From Rachycentron canadum (lineage: Eukaryota; Chordata; Actinopteri; Carangiformes; Rachycentridae): a DNA stretch of 64,000 bases. Of this stretch, positions 1-13,100 are shown piece by piece. Both the position numbers and the translations under genes were made by a program. The notes below the pieces were generated by a model. It saw nothing but the letters and a program-made list of their open reading frames with translations. It was not told the origin of the DNA and did no database searches. Position 1 is the stretch's first letter; every line of letters begins with the position of its first letter. The DNA is taken from positions 9,219,627-9,283,626 of the forward strand of contig CM076658.1 of assembly GCA_038496675.1 (NCBI GenBank). Direction: 5' to 3'.

Positions 1-63
1 TGTGTGTTATTCCGCTTTGGACAGGGAGATCACAATAAAGGATTAAAACTGAGTCTTTTTCAG

Positions 64-3000
64 CGTTACTCTGAAAGGGAAACCTTCAAAATCAAACTTC
101 CCAGAGGGGCTCCATAAGATGTCCTACACTGTGTTTGACCGTGCGGGGAACAAAGGATCCTGCCGCTTCACTGTCAGAGTGCGAGGTGAGACAGATGCTT
201 TTTGATCATCTCTGTGGAGCAGGGTCTCAGTGGGTTTGTTTCCCAGAAGTCCCCTAGAAACAAGACCACGTTCAATTGTTACACTAATTATATCAAACTA
301 ATCACGAGGTCAACCTACATTTCTTTCATGTAAAATAGTAGCTTTTCTCTTATGGAAACTCCTTTTTTTCCCTATAATTAGTACCAAATCACATAGTTCT
401 TTGCAGGAAATTTACTTGGAAATGATCTGGAAATAACAGTACTGGATTCACTTATGCAGTATAGTAAGGTCTTTTGTTGCAAGGAAGTCAGAGGTTCATG
501 AAGCTGACAGGGGCTGTTCCTTTATAAATGAAAGTCACACAGAGAACAAAATTAATTGTGTGTGATTAATGGGCCTTCGTCAGCTTATTGAGTTTGAAAC
601 TTTCAAGTTCAAAGTACAACTTATGACCTAAAGCAAACTGACAACTGTCCAAGAGTGAAGTGGGCTGATGGAAAATATCTGCTTATGATGATCTAATTCT
701 GTGATTTAGTGCATTGCAGGGTTTTTTTTTTCATCTTATATATCCCTGCAATCTACCAGACTTTGATGACAACCTGAACCAAATTCCTGTTAAATACAAA
801 GTAATAATGTGAACCTCTCACCAACATGTTATCCAATTATAGCTTAATCTAGACATATAAACCTCAAAGGATCCAGTCTCTGAATTTAGACACTACTTTC
901 TCTGAACCTGCTTCTTCCTGTTGAAATGTAATGAAAAAGCAATTCACCTCTTTGAATCAAACTCCTCTATTCAAGAATTTATAGATCGTGTTAGAGCCAA
1001 TGCTCCTCTGTCTTCTTTCTTTAAATGTGACCTTGTTGCTGTGTCTCGTGTTTCTGTTCAGTGCGCCGCTGTAGCCCACTGTTTGCTCCTGACAACGGTT
1101 ATATGAAGTGCGACAGTGATGGAGACAACTATGGTGCCACTTGTCAGTTTAAGTGCACTGGCGGCTACGAACTGCAGGGCAGCGCTGCCAGAGTGTGTCA
1201 ATATGGACTCACCTGGTCTGGCACAGACACAACCTGTATAGGTATTTATTTATTTTTAATAACTTATTGCAATTTCCAAAAAGAAATGTTTTTCCAACAT
1301 GTCCCTAGTTTCTGTGAGTAACTGTATACATTTCACACACTTACTTTAATATGCTTGTCTGTTTTCTTTGGGAAAGTGCATCCTTGCTATAACCAAAATA
1401 ATTATAAATGTGTTTTATATATATATATATATATTATAAATTATATATCTGTCTCNNNNNNNNNNNNNNNNNNNNNNNNNNNNNNNNNNNNNNNNNNNNN
1501 NNNNNNNNNNNNNNNNNNNNNNNNNNNNNNNNNNNNNNNNNNNNNNNNNNNNNNNNNNNNNNNNNNNNNNNNNNNNNNNNNNNNNNNNNNNNNNNNNNNN
1601 NNNNNNNNNNNNNNNNNNNNNNNNNNNNNNNNNNNNNNNNNNNNNNNNNNNNNNNNNNNNNNNNNNNNNNNNNNNNNNNNNNNNNNNNNNNNNNNNNNNN
1701 NNNNNNNNNNNNNNNNNNNNNNNNNNNNNNNNNNNNNNNNNNNNNNNNNNNNNNNNNNNNNNNNNNNNNNNNNNNNNNNNNNNNNNNNNNNNNNNNNNNN
1801 NNNNNNNNNNNNNNNNNNNNNNNNNNNNNNNNNNNNNNNNNNNNNATATTATATATATTAATTAAATGTCTATAATCTATCAGGATTACTCCCAGTTCTG
1901 CAGCCTCTGGATTCTTTCACACAGATATTTTCAAAACACAAAAGAAAAAGAAAACCAAAAACAGTTAGTTTGCACATAATTTCCCAGATTTTCTCCAGCA
2001 GACTCCTGTTAGATCTGGTTTACTAGTTTAATCTGATTACTTAGGCACTGTGTTATTTTTAATTAGTATGTAACTACTTGTTCTACAGTAGCAATCAACA
2101 AAAAAAAAATCTTATATAAACTTTGCCTACCTGTGATAAACTGATTCCCTGTTCAGTGGAGGGAAAAATGGCCCTCCCTGCTATCCATTGATTGGAAAAA
2201 TCTATACTGGACGACCCTCTATTGAATGTGTGTATCAGTAAGACCGGAATAAGTAGTGGAGGGGAGAGTGTTGCAGCTTTTGTGCGGCAGACAATCAGCA
2301 ATTAATACTCAATTGTGCATGTTCATATACACTACTGATGGTGCAGGACTTTCTTCATTGATTCACCTGCTGAACAGCCAAAAAGAAGAAAATTAAGCTG
2401 TAATATCGTGCTGTAGTTTGCTCTTGTACTGTGTGTCATACCTTGTATGTTATCACTTAATTGTACATTCAATGTCATTGCAGCCATGAACATTAACGTG
2501 GGAGTGCGGACGGCTGCTGCACTGCTGGACCAGTTCTATGAGAAGCGACGGCTTCTCATTATCTCGGCGCCAACGGCTGCCAATCATAATTATCGCTTCC
2601 AGATGACTAACCTACAGGTTAGGCACATGGGTTATATGCAGGGTGACTGAGATGGAGGGAAGAGCAGGAGTGAAGAAAAGATAGCAGTCAACACTCCAGT
2701 TATTTGTCTCCTCTCTAATGCTGCCCACAAAGAGGATGACAATCTGTGTGGTTTTCTTTCTTGCTTAGTAGTAGGACATAGCAGTGACACAAATGAATGG
2801 GAGGGAAAGCGTCTCGATGCACAGAAAATGACACTGACAGTGGCTCTGATGAGGCTGCTGTGGAGCCTGATACTCCTGTCATCAGAAACCATTTAGTCAG
2901 AGCTGTCTTTAAAAGACTAGGTTATCAGCTGAAAGACAAACCAGCGTTAAAAGGCAGTGGGTTTGTAAACAGCCTCAGTCTGAGCCTGGAATCTGTCAGG

Positions 3001-3684
3001 TTGTGTAGTTGTCTGAAATATACACAATGATTTTAAGGCTTTTCACAGCCTGCAGGTGTCCTGGTATCACACTCAAGGTCAAACATCTCTAACATCCAAG
3101 TGAGGTAACATAGCAAAACAAAACAAAACAGCTTAGGGGGACTTTAATCAATCATGGCTGTAATCATTAGCTGTAGCCCTGGTGTTGTCTATACCAGCTT
3201 TTGGTTTTGTTTTCCCTGCACAGGAATCGATACCAAAGCTATAAAACTCAGGAATCAGTCTGTCTCTTTCTGTTCTTCTTATCTGAACAGCACGCTCAAT
3301 GTGGACTGGACCTGAGGCATGTGACAGTAATTGAGCTGGTTGGGACTTACCCAGCACAGATTGGACGAATTCGTCACAGGCTCCTCCCCCCAGGACTGGC
3401 CCTGCAGCTCAGGTACACACACATAGACACACGCACGCACACAGACACACAGACATACACACTCCACCACAGCTGCTTACTGAGCTGATGTGTTTCCTAG
3501 GTTACTGCTCCAGATCCCACAAAGGTCTTTCCAGATGGTGCTGGTAGACAAGCAGGGCATGGACAAGCAACGTTACCCATTCCCGATCACAGCGGCCGAA
3601 TTATTCACCACCATCGACACGTTCCCCCTCCGCAAGGACGAAATGCTGCTACAGCAGGAGGCGGGTCAGACCTGCCAGTCATAA
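64..3684 (+). CDS. srpx: Sushi-repeat-containing protein SRPX, 3' half (partial gene)
   Basis: Five exons fit in frame: 64-185, 1062-1241, 2484-2617, 3291-3412 and 3501-3684 (stop TAA at 3682). The 5' exons (signal peptide, first two sushi domains, start of the HYR domain) lie left of the window. Exon 1 encodes the end of a HYR domain (KPSKSNFPEGLHKMSY). Exon 2 encodes the third sushi domain (DGDNYGATCQFKC, then GGYELQG). The last three exons encode the C-terminal DUF4174 (P-DUDES-like) domain shared with SRPX2 and CCDC80, with AAALLDQFYEKRRLLI, CGLDLRHVTVIELVG and MVLVDKQGMDKQRY. The family is secreted and extracellular. GVRTAAALLDQFYEKRRLLI and FPLRKDEMLLQ resemble SRPX more than SRPX2 as I remember them, and the sytl5/xk neighbourhood agrees. 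All junctions are GT-AG and in phase. It converges with sytl5. Confidence 0.93.
186..1061 (+). other. srpx intron, no further feature seen
   Basis: Intron between the HYR-end exon and the sushi exon, with canonical GTGAGA donor and ttctgttcag acceptor. I see no other gene or recognisable repeat in it. Confidence 0.8.
1062..1241 (+). CDS. srpx: srpx exon: third sushi (CCP) domain
   Basis: A 180-base exon bounded by ttctgttcag and a GT donor. It has the cysteine spacing of a CCP module (RRCSP, YMKC, ATCQFKC, RVCQ) and a Trp before the last cysteine (TWSGTDTTC). The reading enters in phase 1 from the preceding HYR exon. The domain usually mediates extracellular protein contacts. Confidence 0.93.
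1456..1845. other. Assembly gap (390 N) inside a TA repeat
   Basis: A run of N in an srpx intron. TA-rich sequence lies on both sides (tatatatatatat before, atattatatatatta after), so the gap probably replaces a TA microsatellite. Open frames across it are artefacts. Confidence 0.98.
2484..3684 (+). CDS. srpx: srpx exons: C-terminal DUF4174 domain
   Basis: Three exons (2484-2617, 3291-3412, 3501-3684) encode the C-terminal domain common to SRPX, SRPX2 and CCDC80, whose biochemical activity is not settled. The intron 3413-3500 is only 88 bases and is mostly CA-rich. The protein ends in QEAGQTCQS, equivalent to the cysteine-containing end of mammalian SRPX. Confidence 0.92.
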
Positions 3685-4290
3685 AGCACCACGGGCCTCT
3701 CAGTGCACTTCTAATGGACTGTCAGCCATCTTTGATCCTTTTCCTCCTCAGTCAGAGCGGACAGGAACCTGCTCTGATCTTATGTCTCTATCCACATGTC
3801 ACACACTCCTACCTGAACTCAGTCAGTCCTGTACCCTGAAGGTGTGAGTGTGCGTGTGTGTGTCTGTGTGTGTGTGTGTGTGTGTGTGCGTGCGTGCGTG
3901 CGTGTGTGTGCGTGTAAAGTGTGTGTGCCATCAAAAGTTTGGTTGTCAGTCATGATGCTGAGCGGAAGCAAACAGATTTATTCAAAGAGATTACTACATG
4001 GAATGGGTTCCACAGTACATTACAATCATATTGATTCCTGAGTCTTGTCTTTCTGTATATGTTTTATTATTAATAATATTTTCAAATCAGAAATATGTTT
4101 TACTATTTTGTACGAAAAATATTTTTACTGTATGAACTGGAAAACCTTTTGCCTGTCTGATATTTATGTCTTATTTCTCTAATAATGATGTACTCTGACA
4201 CTCTCTGGAAAACTGTGTGTGTGTTGTGTACAGTGCATCTGTACATCTACGACAGAATTTACAAGACACTGATTAAATACGTCTTCACGG
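3685..4290 (+). other. srpx: Probable srpx 3'UTR with a GT microsatellite
   Basis: Non-coding sequence directly after the srpx stop. It contains a GT/GC-GT repeat at about 3843-3915 and AT-rich sequence at 4050-4190. No AATAAA is obvious; an ATTAAA at about 4272 is a candidate poly(A) signal. The 3' limit is an estimate. Confidence 0.5.
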
Positions 4291-4649
4291 AGGATGTGAG
4301 CATCATTGTGTCAGTGCAAGTGCAAGAGGCGTGAGATCATCTGAGGACAAGAGGAAAAATGAAGGTGGGGCATATTGTGCACAAAATAAGGACCAGTAGA
4401 AAAGAAATTCGACATTTTCTAGTATGAAGTATTGTTTCACTTAAAAAATGTGAAAATGTGAAAAGTGGCATCACATTTCCAACAGCCCGTGGACGATGTC
4501 CTCAGAGTGCTTATTATCCAAACATACTCCTGAAATACAATGAAAGAAAAGTAAAAAAAAAAAAATCATCATTTGAGAAGCTATGTTCAGCTAAAGCTGT
4601 AACTCAGTAAGTCCATGACTATCATGGATGAATTTCTGTGCATTTCTGT

Positions 4650-4985
4650 GACATTTGTGGACCCCAGAGTATGAATTCTTACTGACTTTCATGATCCTCC
4701 TCGTTCCTTCTAGCACCAGTGGTTGGTGAAAGTTTTCTGGAAGGATTAACACAACATTTGGTAAAAACATTAATGATTAAAGGTCAGTGAATCCCAATGA
4801 CTTTGGTGATCCAGTGACACTTCCTCAGCGCCACCATGAGGTTGATCCATTTGTCTATTAGTGGACTGTATTGACAACTTGTTGATGAATTACCACAATA
4901 TTTGGTTCAGTATCCTAGTTCCCCTCAGGATAAATTAAAATCTCCGGTAATCCCCTGACTTTGACCCTTTTAATTTGACGAATTT
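4650..4985 (-). repeat. Dispersed teleost repeat B, reverse copy
   Basis: Degenerate copy of a repeat I recognise from percomorph genomes by phrases such as 'agcgccaccatgaggttgat' and 'aatcccctgactttgacc'. The same family occurs at about 6600-7130, 20660-20870, 24590-24825 and 34735-35170. The family name is not known to me. Bounds are approximate. Confidence 0.6.
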
Positions 4986-4990
4986 TATCT

Positions 4991-6553
4991 TTTTTTGCAG
5001 ATTTATCAGTTTGGCTTTAAAGCTACTTGTAGAACATCTTATGTTGTTCTGTCACTTTCTCACTGAAAACCACCTGATGTGGTGCGACGTAGGCTCCAGT
5101 ACAGTCTCTTATGAAAGATGGAGATTGGTGAGCAAAAGTAAACAAAGTCTCACCATGGAATCAGGTCTAAGCCATTTTTTTTACATTTGATTCACAATAA
5201 TTATGGACTACTGAAATTTGAATATAATTTAAAATTCTTCAAGATCAGATGATGTTGTCCTCCAATATCATAATGTTAAGAAGTTGAATTGGCTTTTATA
5301 TGAATTTCTGAGTTTGTTAATGAGGGATTTGGGTGGTTTAATGACTGTTTCTCAAGCCTTTCTCACAGTATATCACCCACAGAAAGATATAGTTTCTCCA
5401 CAGCTGTATTTAATTCCTATATTTCTTTTTAAATTTCCTCTATACTGCACTGTGCTCAGCTAACATGGTCAACACGGTAAACATTACACCTGGTTAACAG
5501 CAGCTTCGCAATGAAGCATATTGTGAAGCTGACATTAGCATTTACTTAAGCAGCACTGTGACTAATTACAGCCTGACAGAGATGCTAGTGTGCCTTCAGA
5601 CTCTTTCTTCTTTTGCCAGTTCAAAAACCCAGTGGAGTCTCTTGTGAGCTAATGATGTTTTTACCCTCTATAATAAACACCCAGCTCGCTGTTATGGGGT
5701 CATATGCTCTTTATTTGGGCATCGTGTGTCGAATAGACCTTCTTCATGGACCAATTATAGCCCTAATTGTTAGCTTTGATGGTTGCTGTATCTCTGGTGC
5801 TCACGAAAAAAGACTCAAACATTCAGTCTATGGAAAGATGTGTTTATTTCAAAATATTCCTGTAACACATTTGGGACAAAATAGGCTTGAATACAGTGAA
5901 TCTGATGTTTGGAAAACAGACCGACAGAGATAGTACATGTACATGCTGTATGTCAAGAGTTTCTTCAGTAATCAGGTATTGCACGAGCCTCTCATCTAAA
6001 ATATATTATATAGTAAACAATATGTATTATTACTATAGTTGTGGAGTTTTTTGCTCTGGGAGTTCAGAACAGAGCGTTTGCCAAGGACAAGCGGACAGGA
6101 CAGGCATTTCACATGAGAAATGGTCGAACAGGGTTTCACTTGAGAATTGTTTTTTTTTTTTGTGTGTGTGTGTGTGAATTGTGTGATTCATCACAGGATG
6201 GTGGGTCGTAGAGCCCTGGGTGACAGGGACAAGGTGACGGTCACGACTCATCATTAGGCTCCACTCAAGATGAAGGCAGCTCGTCTCAGTGCTGACTCAC
6301 TCTATAACACAGCCCCCGCTTTAGGGTTCCCGGGAACGCACTGAAAATCGCACTTCCTCCTCTGAGTGTAAAGTGATGTCATTATCAGTGCTTTACGTAA
6401 CTTTATTTTGTTCTTCTACCTCTGTTTTCTCAAATACACTACCATGCAGTTTCTATTATCACACTGATACAGTGTTATGTAAATTTACATTGAAGGTAGT
6501 CTGAATTGTGTTATCAGTCTAGACTTTGTGCCACATATTTTTTTTCAGACAAC
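4991..6553. other. Intergenic, srpx-sytl5 convergent spacer
   Basis: AT-rich unique-looking sequence between two convergent genes. It may contain sytl5 3'UTR (several AATAAA on the minus strand, for example near 5710 and 5838), but none can be assigned. No convincing coding region. Confidence 0.6.
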
Positions 6554-7591
6554 AAGGGGTGGAAAGTAACTAACTGCGAGTACTCACGTTTTTCAAGGAC
6601 TTGTTCTTGCTCACAATAACAATGCTAACATGCTTATGCTAAACAGGTATAATGTTTGGTATAATGAAGTTTAGCTTTAGGTTTAATTTAGTTTTAGCTT
6701 AAAGAAGAGCTGAGAATCATCAGTTTTACATTTATTTTGTCATAGACCATAAAAAAAAAACAAACAAACAAACTTGATGGCGCTAAAGAAACATGCAAAG
6801 ATATTACATGATTCACTCTCAGGGGACTATGAATGTTCACAGTTATCCATCCAAAGGTCGTTGAGGTATTTCACTAAAAAGAAAAGATGTCAACCTCATG
6901 GCACTAGAGGAAGTCAGGTCCACCACAGTCATTGGGATTCACCCACTGGTAACCATGAATGTCTGTACAATATTGTGCCAAATCATCCAATGACCGTTGA
7001 GATATTTCCCTGGATGAATGGAAAAAAATGTGGATCGCCCAACTCAGTATGATTCATCCTCTGGGGATCATGAAGTTCTGTGAAAATTTTCATTTTAGTC
7101 CATCCAGTATTTCAGTCTGGACCAAAGTGGTGGACCAATTGACCAATAGGGGTTGGTCAACATTTCATGGTTCCAGCTTCTCAAATCTTGGTCGGACACC
7201 ACAAGCTTCTTAAATTAGGAGACATTACCTACATTTCTGGGAAATTTGCTGGACATCTTTCTGGAATTTTATAAACAATTAATCAGGTTACTGAAAAAGT
7301 AAATGGCACATTTTTTCAGTGGATTCTATAATTAGTATTACAGGAGAATTTTGTTGGGTTCACGCACTTTTTGAAAGGCACAAATAAGAGATTAGACTTT
7401 TTTTCCCCTCCTAAATCAAAAACAAGATTTTCACAGTCACCATACAGTGTGTAAGTGCTCTGAGAAGTCTTCAAAGTGCTACTATTGTACTTAAGTAGTT
7501 TTCCTCACAAGCAATCATCACTCAGCTTCAGTAATAGTTAATTCAAGTAGGATGGTACAGGAGTACTAACACTAGTCACTTTCCACCTCTG
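6554..7591. mobile_element. Putative non-autonomous DNA transposon with about 30-bp terminal inverted repeats, containing repeat B
   Basis: The left end (ggggtggaaagtaacta, continuing to gagtactc) and the reverse complement of the right end (agaggtggaaagtgactag, continuing to gtactc) are near-identical inverted repeats. This TIR type (GGTGGAAAGTAACTAAGTAC-like) is common in teleost MITE-like elements. The interior at 6600-7130 is a forward copy of repeat B (cattgggattcacccactgg; ttcatcctctggggatcatg). No transposase frame is seen and I could not identify a target-site duplication. Confidence 0.55.
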
Positions 7592-8107
7592 TACACAGCT
7601 GTTTATGAGGGGATGAATCTCAGCATCATCGTGTGCTTCATAAAGCTTATAAAGGGAATGTCTAAGTCTCTACATTATTGATCAGTGCCTCATCTACTTC
7701 CTTACAAATGATCTCCGTCAGGTGTAACTACATGCAGTAATGACTCTGGTGCATGAATCACTGAGACGAGGACAGATACATCAGGGGTCACACCGTGTGC
7801 TTATTTGGTAGGTACAGTAAGTTACATACATACAACATGTTTTTTTCATATACAGCAGTAAACAGCAGTGCTTGGTCAAGACTTGATGCTTTGGATGGCA
7901 GAGGGCCACATGTAGATGAGTGTGTAAGGCATGACTGGCTGTTCTGGACAGGAGAAGGGATCTGAACATGGAGTCTCAGGGGAGGTTAAGAAGTAGGGAG
8001 AAGGATGGCGTTTCTACTTCTGCCGCTGTCTCCTCACACCACTTCTTTCTCTTTCTCATCTTCCCCTGTTATTCTCTTTTATCCTCTCTATCTGTGCTTC
8101 GGTCAGC

Positions 8108-10190
8108 TCATGTGTTACACTTGCGCATGCTGGATCGCAGCATCAGAGTGCACTCCTGAGGGACTTCTGGGTTTTCAATCATGCGTTGCCAAAGCCGCTG
8201 TTCCTCCCCATATGAGTCCATCCAGTCGACCTCGTTCCCGTAACTTTTACCTTCAGGGGAGAAACAATGATGTAAACATTTGTTTTACTTTATCAGAATT
8301 ACTAATGACCCCCGAGGAGCTGAACACGTCCTCAGCACTCCTTCTATCGTTTGATTAATTGGTATCTTTAGCTGAAATTTTGTCAAGGAATGGATGAACG
8401 AGTTATGTTTTAAATCAAGAATCCTGCACAGGCCTTTCTATAATACACAGGTTCAAAAATAAATTGATTCAAATAATTTTGAGTTTCATCCTGCAGGCAA
8501 AGCATGAAGCATGTAGAAATCAGAGTATGTGCAAATGAAGTCGACTGCCATGTCCTTTCTCCTCCAAGCTTTGGACACAAACAAATTTGGCTAATTTAAG
8601 GAACAGTTTTGACATTTTAGGAAAATATGTTAATTTACTTTGTTACCACTGCCTGTGTGAGAAATATAAATAAAGCTGGAGCCAGTTAGCTTAGCTCAGC
8701 ACAAAGACTGGAAAGCAGAGTTTAAACTGGAAAAAAACTGATTATATAGGAGCCTGTGCAGGTTATTTACCAAACGAGATATATAGTGTTAATTACTGAG
8801 CTTTAGAGATGCCGATAGGTTGATTTTGTTACCTTTGGACAGGCTAACTGTTTCCATTCTTTATGCTAAGCTAAGGTAACTGGCATGCTTTTTTCACACA
8901 TAAAAGTGATTATCAATCCGAATCTTGGCATGAAAGTATATAAAGACATTTCCCAAAATGCCAAACCCTTCCTTTAAATATAGTTTAATTATATCAAAAT
9001 TGTACTTAAGAACAGTAATTGAGAAAAAAATAGTTTATCAACTCTCCACCACAGTGTATAACATAGTATATATGTATAATATACATCAGTATATCAGAAT
9101 AAGTAAGTAAATAGAGTTAAATTGTCCATCTTGCCTTTTTTTTCTTAAAAATGGATTCAATTGACTCAAAATTGAAGAGCCAAGGTAATCTAGACACCAT
9201 AATATTTCAGGGGTTTGTTGAGGCACTTCATGGTAAACAGATACTTAAATAATTATAATATGCACAGCAGGAGAGAAAATAGGCCTCACTCTTCATTTCT
9301 TTCAAATCACACAGCTCTCACACAAGCTGTTTCCTCCTTGAATATTTTTCAGCCAACCTCAATAGCCAGAGGATGAATACCAGCTCTCAGTTGTGCAGCT
9401 AAAGACTTTTTGGCTTCCAGCCAAACAAGATAAACAGATTTAGGACTGTTGTTTGATATGCATACAGCCGTGGTTTGGGTTTTTGATCCATTTGGAAGCC
9501 ATTTTTCTCTAAACTTGAAAAAAAGGCTGGTTTTATGTCGTCAGCATTACAGCACAAATTAAACATACAGCATTCAACCTCATCAAAGTTCCTGTAAAGC
9601 TCCTTAGTTCAAAGAGAACAGTTCAAAGGTTTTACCATATGAAATTCTGTGCAAGAAACTGACCTTTTAAGAGAAGAAAAAGTTGCGTGTGAATGTGTCA
9701 CATACTAACAAAGTCTAACCAGATATTGTATTTTTGCAGTAGCTTCATTACACACACCTGTGCCAGCTCCCAGCCTGACTCCTCCCAGGAAGACGTTGCT
9801 GGCCAGAGCCTCTTTGTCCCACACAGTGAGCTCCAGGCAGACGTTGTTGAGGTCTCCTGGCTGCAGGCCGCAGTAGGTGAAGGTGTGGTTCCACTGTGGG
9901 TTCACTGTGCGTCGCTCCACCGCTGTCTTGTGCTTGGTTGACTTGTTGCTGTCAGGGAGAAGGTACCTGGGGCGAAAAAACAACAACTTTACTGCCCAAT
10001 ATTCAGGCTGTGGTTTTGTTTTTCTTATGCAACAACCAGGTAGCATCTCACCCTTTTACAAAGGGGTCAGAGGTGCCTCCAGACTTGACAGCAGTTAGAT
10101 TTTTGGCTCCTTTGACTAGCAGCTCAACCATGCCCCCTTTAGGCAGCGTAAAGCTGCTCGTCTTCTTGCTTTTCAGGAATCCTTTCTTGA
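8108..10190 (-). CDS. sytl5: sytl5 exons: C2B domain and C-terminus
   Basis: Three exons (10190-10052, 9966-9758, 8250-8108). They read MVELLVKGAKNLTAVKSGG, TSDPFVKGYLLPD, KHKTAVERRTVNPQWNHTF, LELTVWDKEALASNVFLGG, then VDWMDSYGEEQRLWQRM and a basic end LRSSMRKCNT. The last 1.5-kb intron (8251-9757) holds repeat C. Length and order match the family. Confidence 0.95.
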
Positions 10191-13100
10191 CTGAGGGGGA
10201 GGGGAGCAGATTGAGAGGAAGAACAAAAAGATGTCAACTCACAGCTTCACGTTAATATAAGCAACATTGAGAGACAAAACTAGTTTGTGCTTTACATGTG
10301 GAAATTATATGCACAAACATACACATGTACCTGGTCAAACATGTACTTATGATAATGAGATACCTTGTTTTTAAACACTGAGTGAAACAGAGGATAACAT
10401 TCAGGTGTAAACAAACCATGAGTGAGTTATTGATAAATTGTAAATAGGTTGATTCCTAAAACAAAAATGTCAAAAACATAATCAATCATAATGTCATGTA
10501 GGTTGAAACATGTTTTAAAATAATCAAGTCCCACTCAGGTTGGAAAACCCTGAAAGGGAAAGCTGACTGAGCATAAAAACACTAAATTATTCTAAATCAT
10601 GCAATGTATAAAACATAAATGGGCTATAAATATAACTGATTGGGCAATTTACCATAGACAAAACAATTCTTTTATTTGCCAGAGATATCAGAGTCATCCC
10701 TCATGTGAGTGGCCCAGACAAAGCCCCAACCTAAAGCTCATAAAAAATCTGAGGAGAAACCTGGACATGGCAATTCAGACATTTCCATTCAATCTGACAG
10801 AGCTTGAGAGGATCTGCCATGAAGAATGGGATAAAGTGTTCAAATCCAGGTGTGCAAAGCTCATAGAGACTCACCCAAGAAGACCCAAAGCTATAACTGC
10901 TGTCAAAGGGGCTTCTACAGAGTTCTGATATAAGGGCCTGAATACTTAAGTTTTTGACTTCCTTAAAAATGATAATTTTATCCATGTCACACACAGTAAA
11001 GTGTGCAAAATGTGAAGAGGTCTAAAGTGACAGTATAGCTTCAATTAAGTATTGGAGCAACCTGATAAAGAGTATTAACATGATAATTTCAGAATACGAT
11101 ATTTGGACTAAGATGATTTGCAACAAAACAAATTGAGTAAATGTAGGAAGATCTATTTTATTCCTGGGCTAATTGTCTTTTGAGAGTTTTATTTTACCTC
11201 CTGACAGTTGGATCATAATATATAATATAACATATAATGTTTATGGCAGTTCTAACTGTACCTTGTACTTGGTCCAGAGGCAGCATGAGGTTCTTCTCTG
11301 CAGGTATATACTTCAACACGACAGTCAGTTCTCCTTTATACTGCATTGTGGTGTCTATACAACTCTCCACCTACATGAAGACCATTAACAATCCTCTCAT
11401 ACTTAATGTGCTTAAATAACACAGAAGAAGAAGACAACTTGTGTACATACTGATTCTGGTTCCTACCTTTGGCTGCAGAGCGTACCACTCCTCTATCTGG
11501 GAATCAAACTCCCAGGTGTCAAAGGTCAACTCCACTTCTCCGAGGAAGCTGTTGTGTCCGAACCGGTCATGGTGCCACACAGAGATCTGCAGGGTTCGAG
11601 TCTCTAGCTGCGAGTGGCTGATCACATACTACGCAACGCAAGAAAAAAATGAACTTAAATTGAGCTTGAATTCATTGTTGAATTGAATGCGTGGAGTTTG
11701 TGGAGTTACCCTCAGATTCTCATTGAAGACAGGGTTAACAGTGTTGGCCTTAATGCTTGTCTTCCTCTTGCTCTGTCGTGATGTATCTGGCAGCAGGTAA
11801 GTCTTCACATACCTGCCATGAAAAACAACACAATGACTCAGTCTTACTCCATAAACAGAGATCCTCTACAGACTATTCCTGTCCCTTCAACCAATCAACA
11901 TAATTATTTAAGAATAATATACATTTTATTTTCATTTGATTTTTTTTGACACAATAATCAAATTGGGTCATGAAAACATAAAAGTTCAACTAAATTACTG
12001 TCACATTTATCAAATTACTGTAACGTGAAACTTCAATTCATGTACATGAACTTCTCCAACATTTCAGGAAATACACATTTCCCTATCATTTGAGACACAA
12101 GATATTAATTTAGTGGTGAGTCGAATGTAATGCAGTAAAACGATATTAATATGTTAATAAATGTTTTCTTGTGTAAGAAAAATGTATAAATTGAAGAGTT
12201 GAAATTAAATGAGTCGTTGTCCTTTAATAAGCAGGTGAGTTATTTCCATATCACTTCCTGATGAGGCACAGTTTAAAAAGGTTTTATGAGTTGTAACTAA
12301 TGGCTTTATTAATGGTTACGAAATACTTTAAAAATCAGTTAAAAGCGTTTCAGCATGTGAAAAAAATAAATCACAGCTGTACCGACACCTTTTTACCTGC
12401 AGTGACACCAGGGCTGACAAACAAGAATATTTCGCAAAATGTTTTTCTCTTTAAAAAATTGTGATGAAAAATATAATAAAAATAAAGCGTAGTAAATGTT
12501 AATGAAATGTAATGTTTTTCATATACCTTGATAATGTTATGTATCTGCAATGAGCAAATACCTGCTGTGATTACCAGCCCTCAGAACATGTTGAATAAAC
12601 ACTGTATTAATAATAATATGTTAATTCCAGTGTCCAGTGAATTTTTTTTGTGCATGTATGTGTGTATGTGTGTGTGTGTGTGCACTCTTACGCGTCCGTG
12701 CGTTGCCTCCTCTCGTCCCCTGTTGCCAGGTTGTGACACTCTTTGACCAGGACATTGAGAGCGCCAGTTTTGTAGCTGTAGCTGATGTTCAGCAGGATCT
12801 CACCGCTCACCCTGGCGTTGCCATAGTCACCAGTCTCACTGTACATACTCATCATGCTGTTTATACTACTCTGTAAGAGAAAGGAGGAAGAGGAGAGTTG
12901 AAGCGGTGAGGAGAGAAAAGCAACACATGAGGTACAAGCAAAGAAAAGAGGGGAGAGAAAACATCTCAAATGGACAAAGTGATGAAACATGGTAGAAATA
13001 AAACATTTGAATGGAACAAAAACAATACGCAGTAAATCTGTGCGACTGAAAATCTCACATCACTAACACTGGATCCCAGGAAGGTTGTATACTGAAGACT

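Noticed and set aside
2797..3030. 77-codon plus-strand frame
   Set aside because: Lies inside an srpx intron, has no splice support and no similarity I can recognise.
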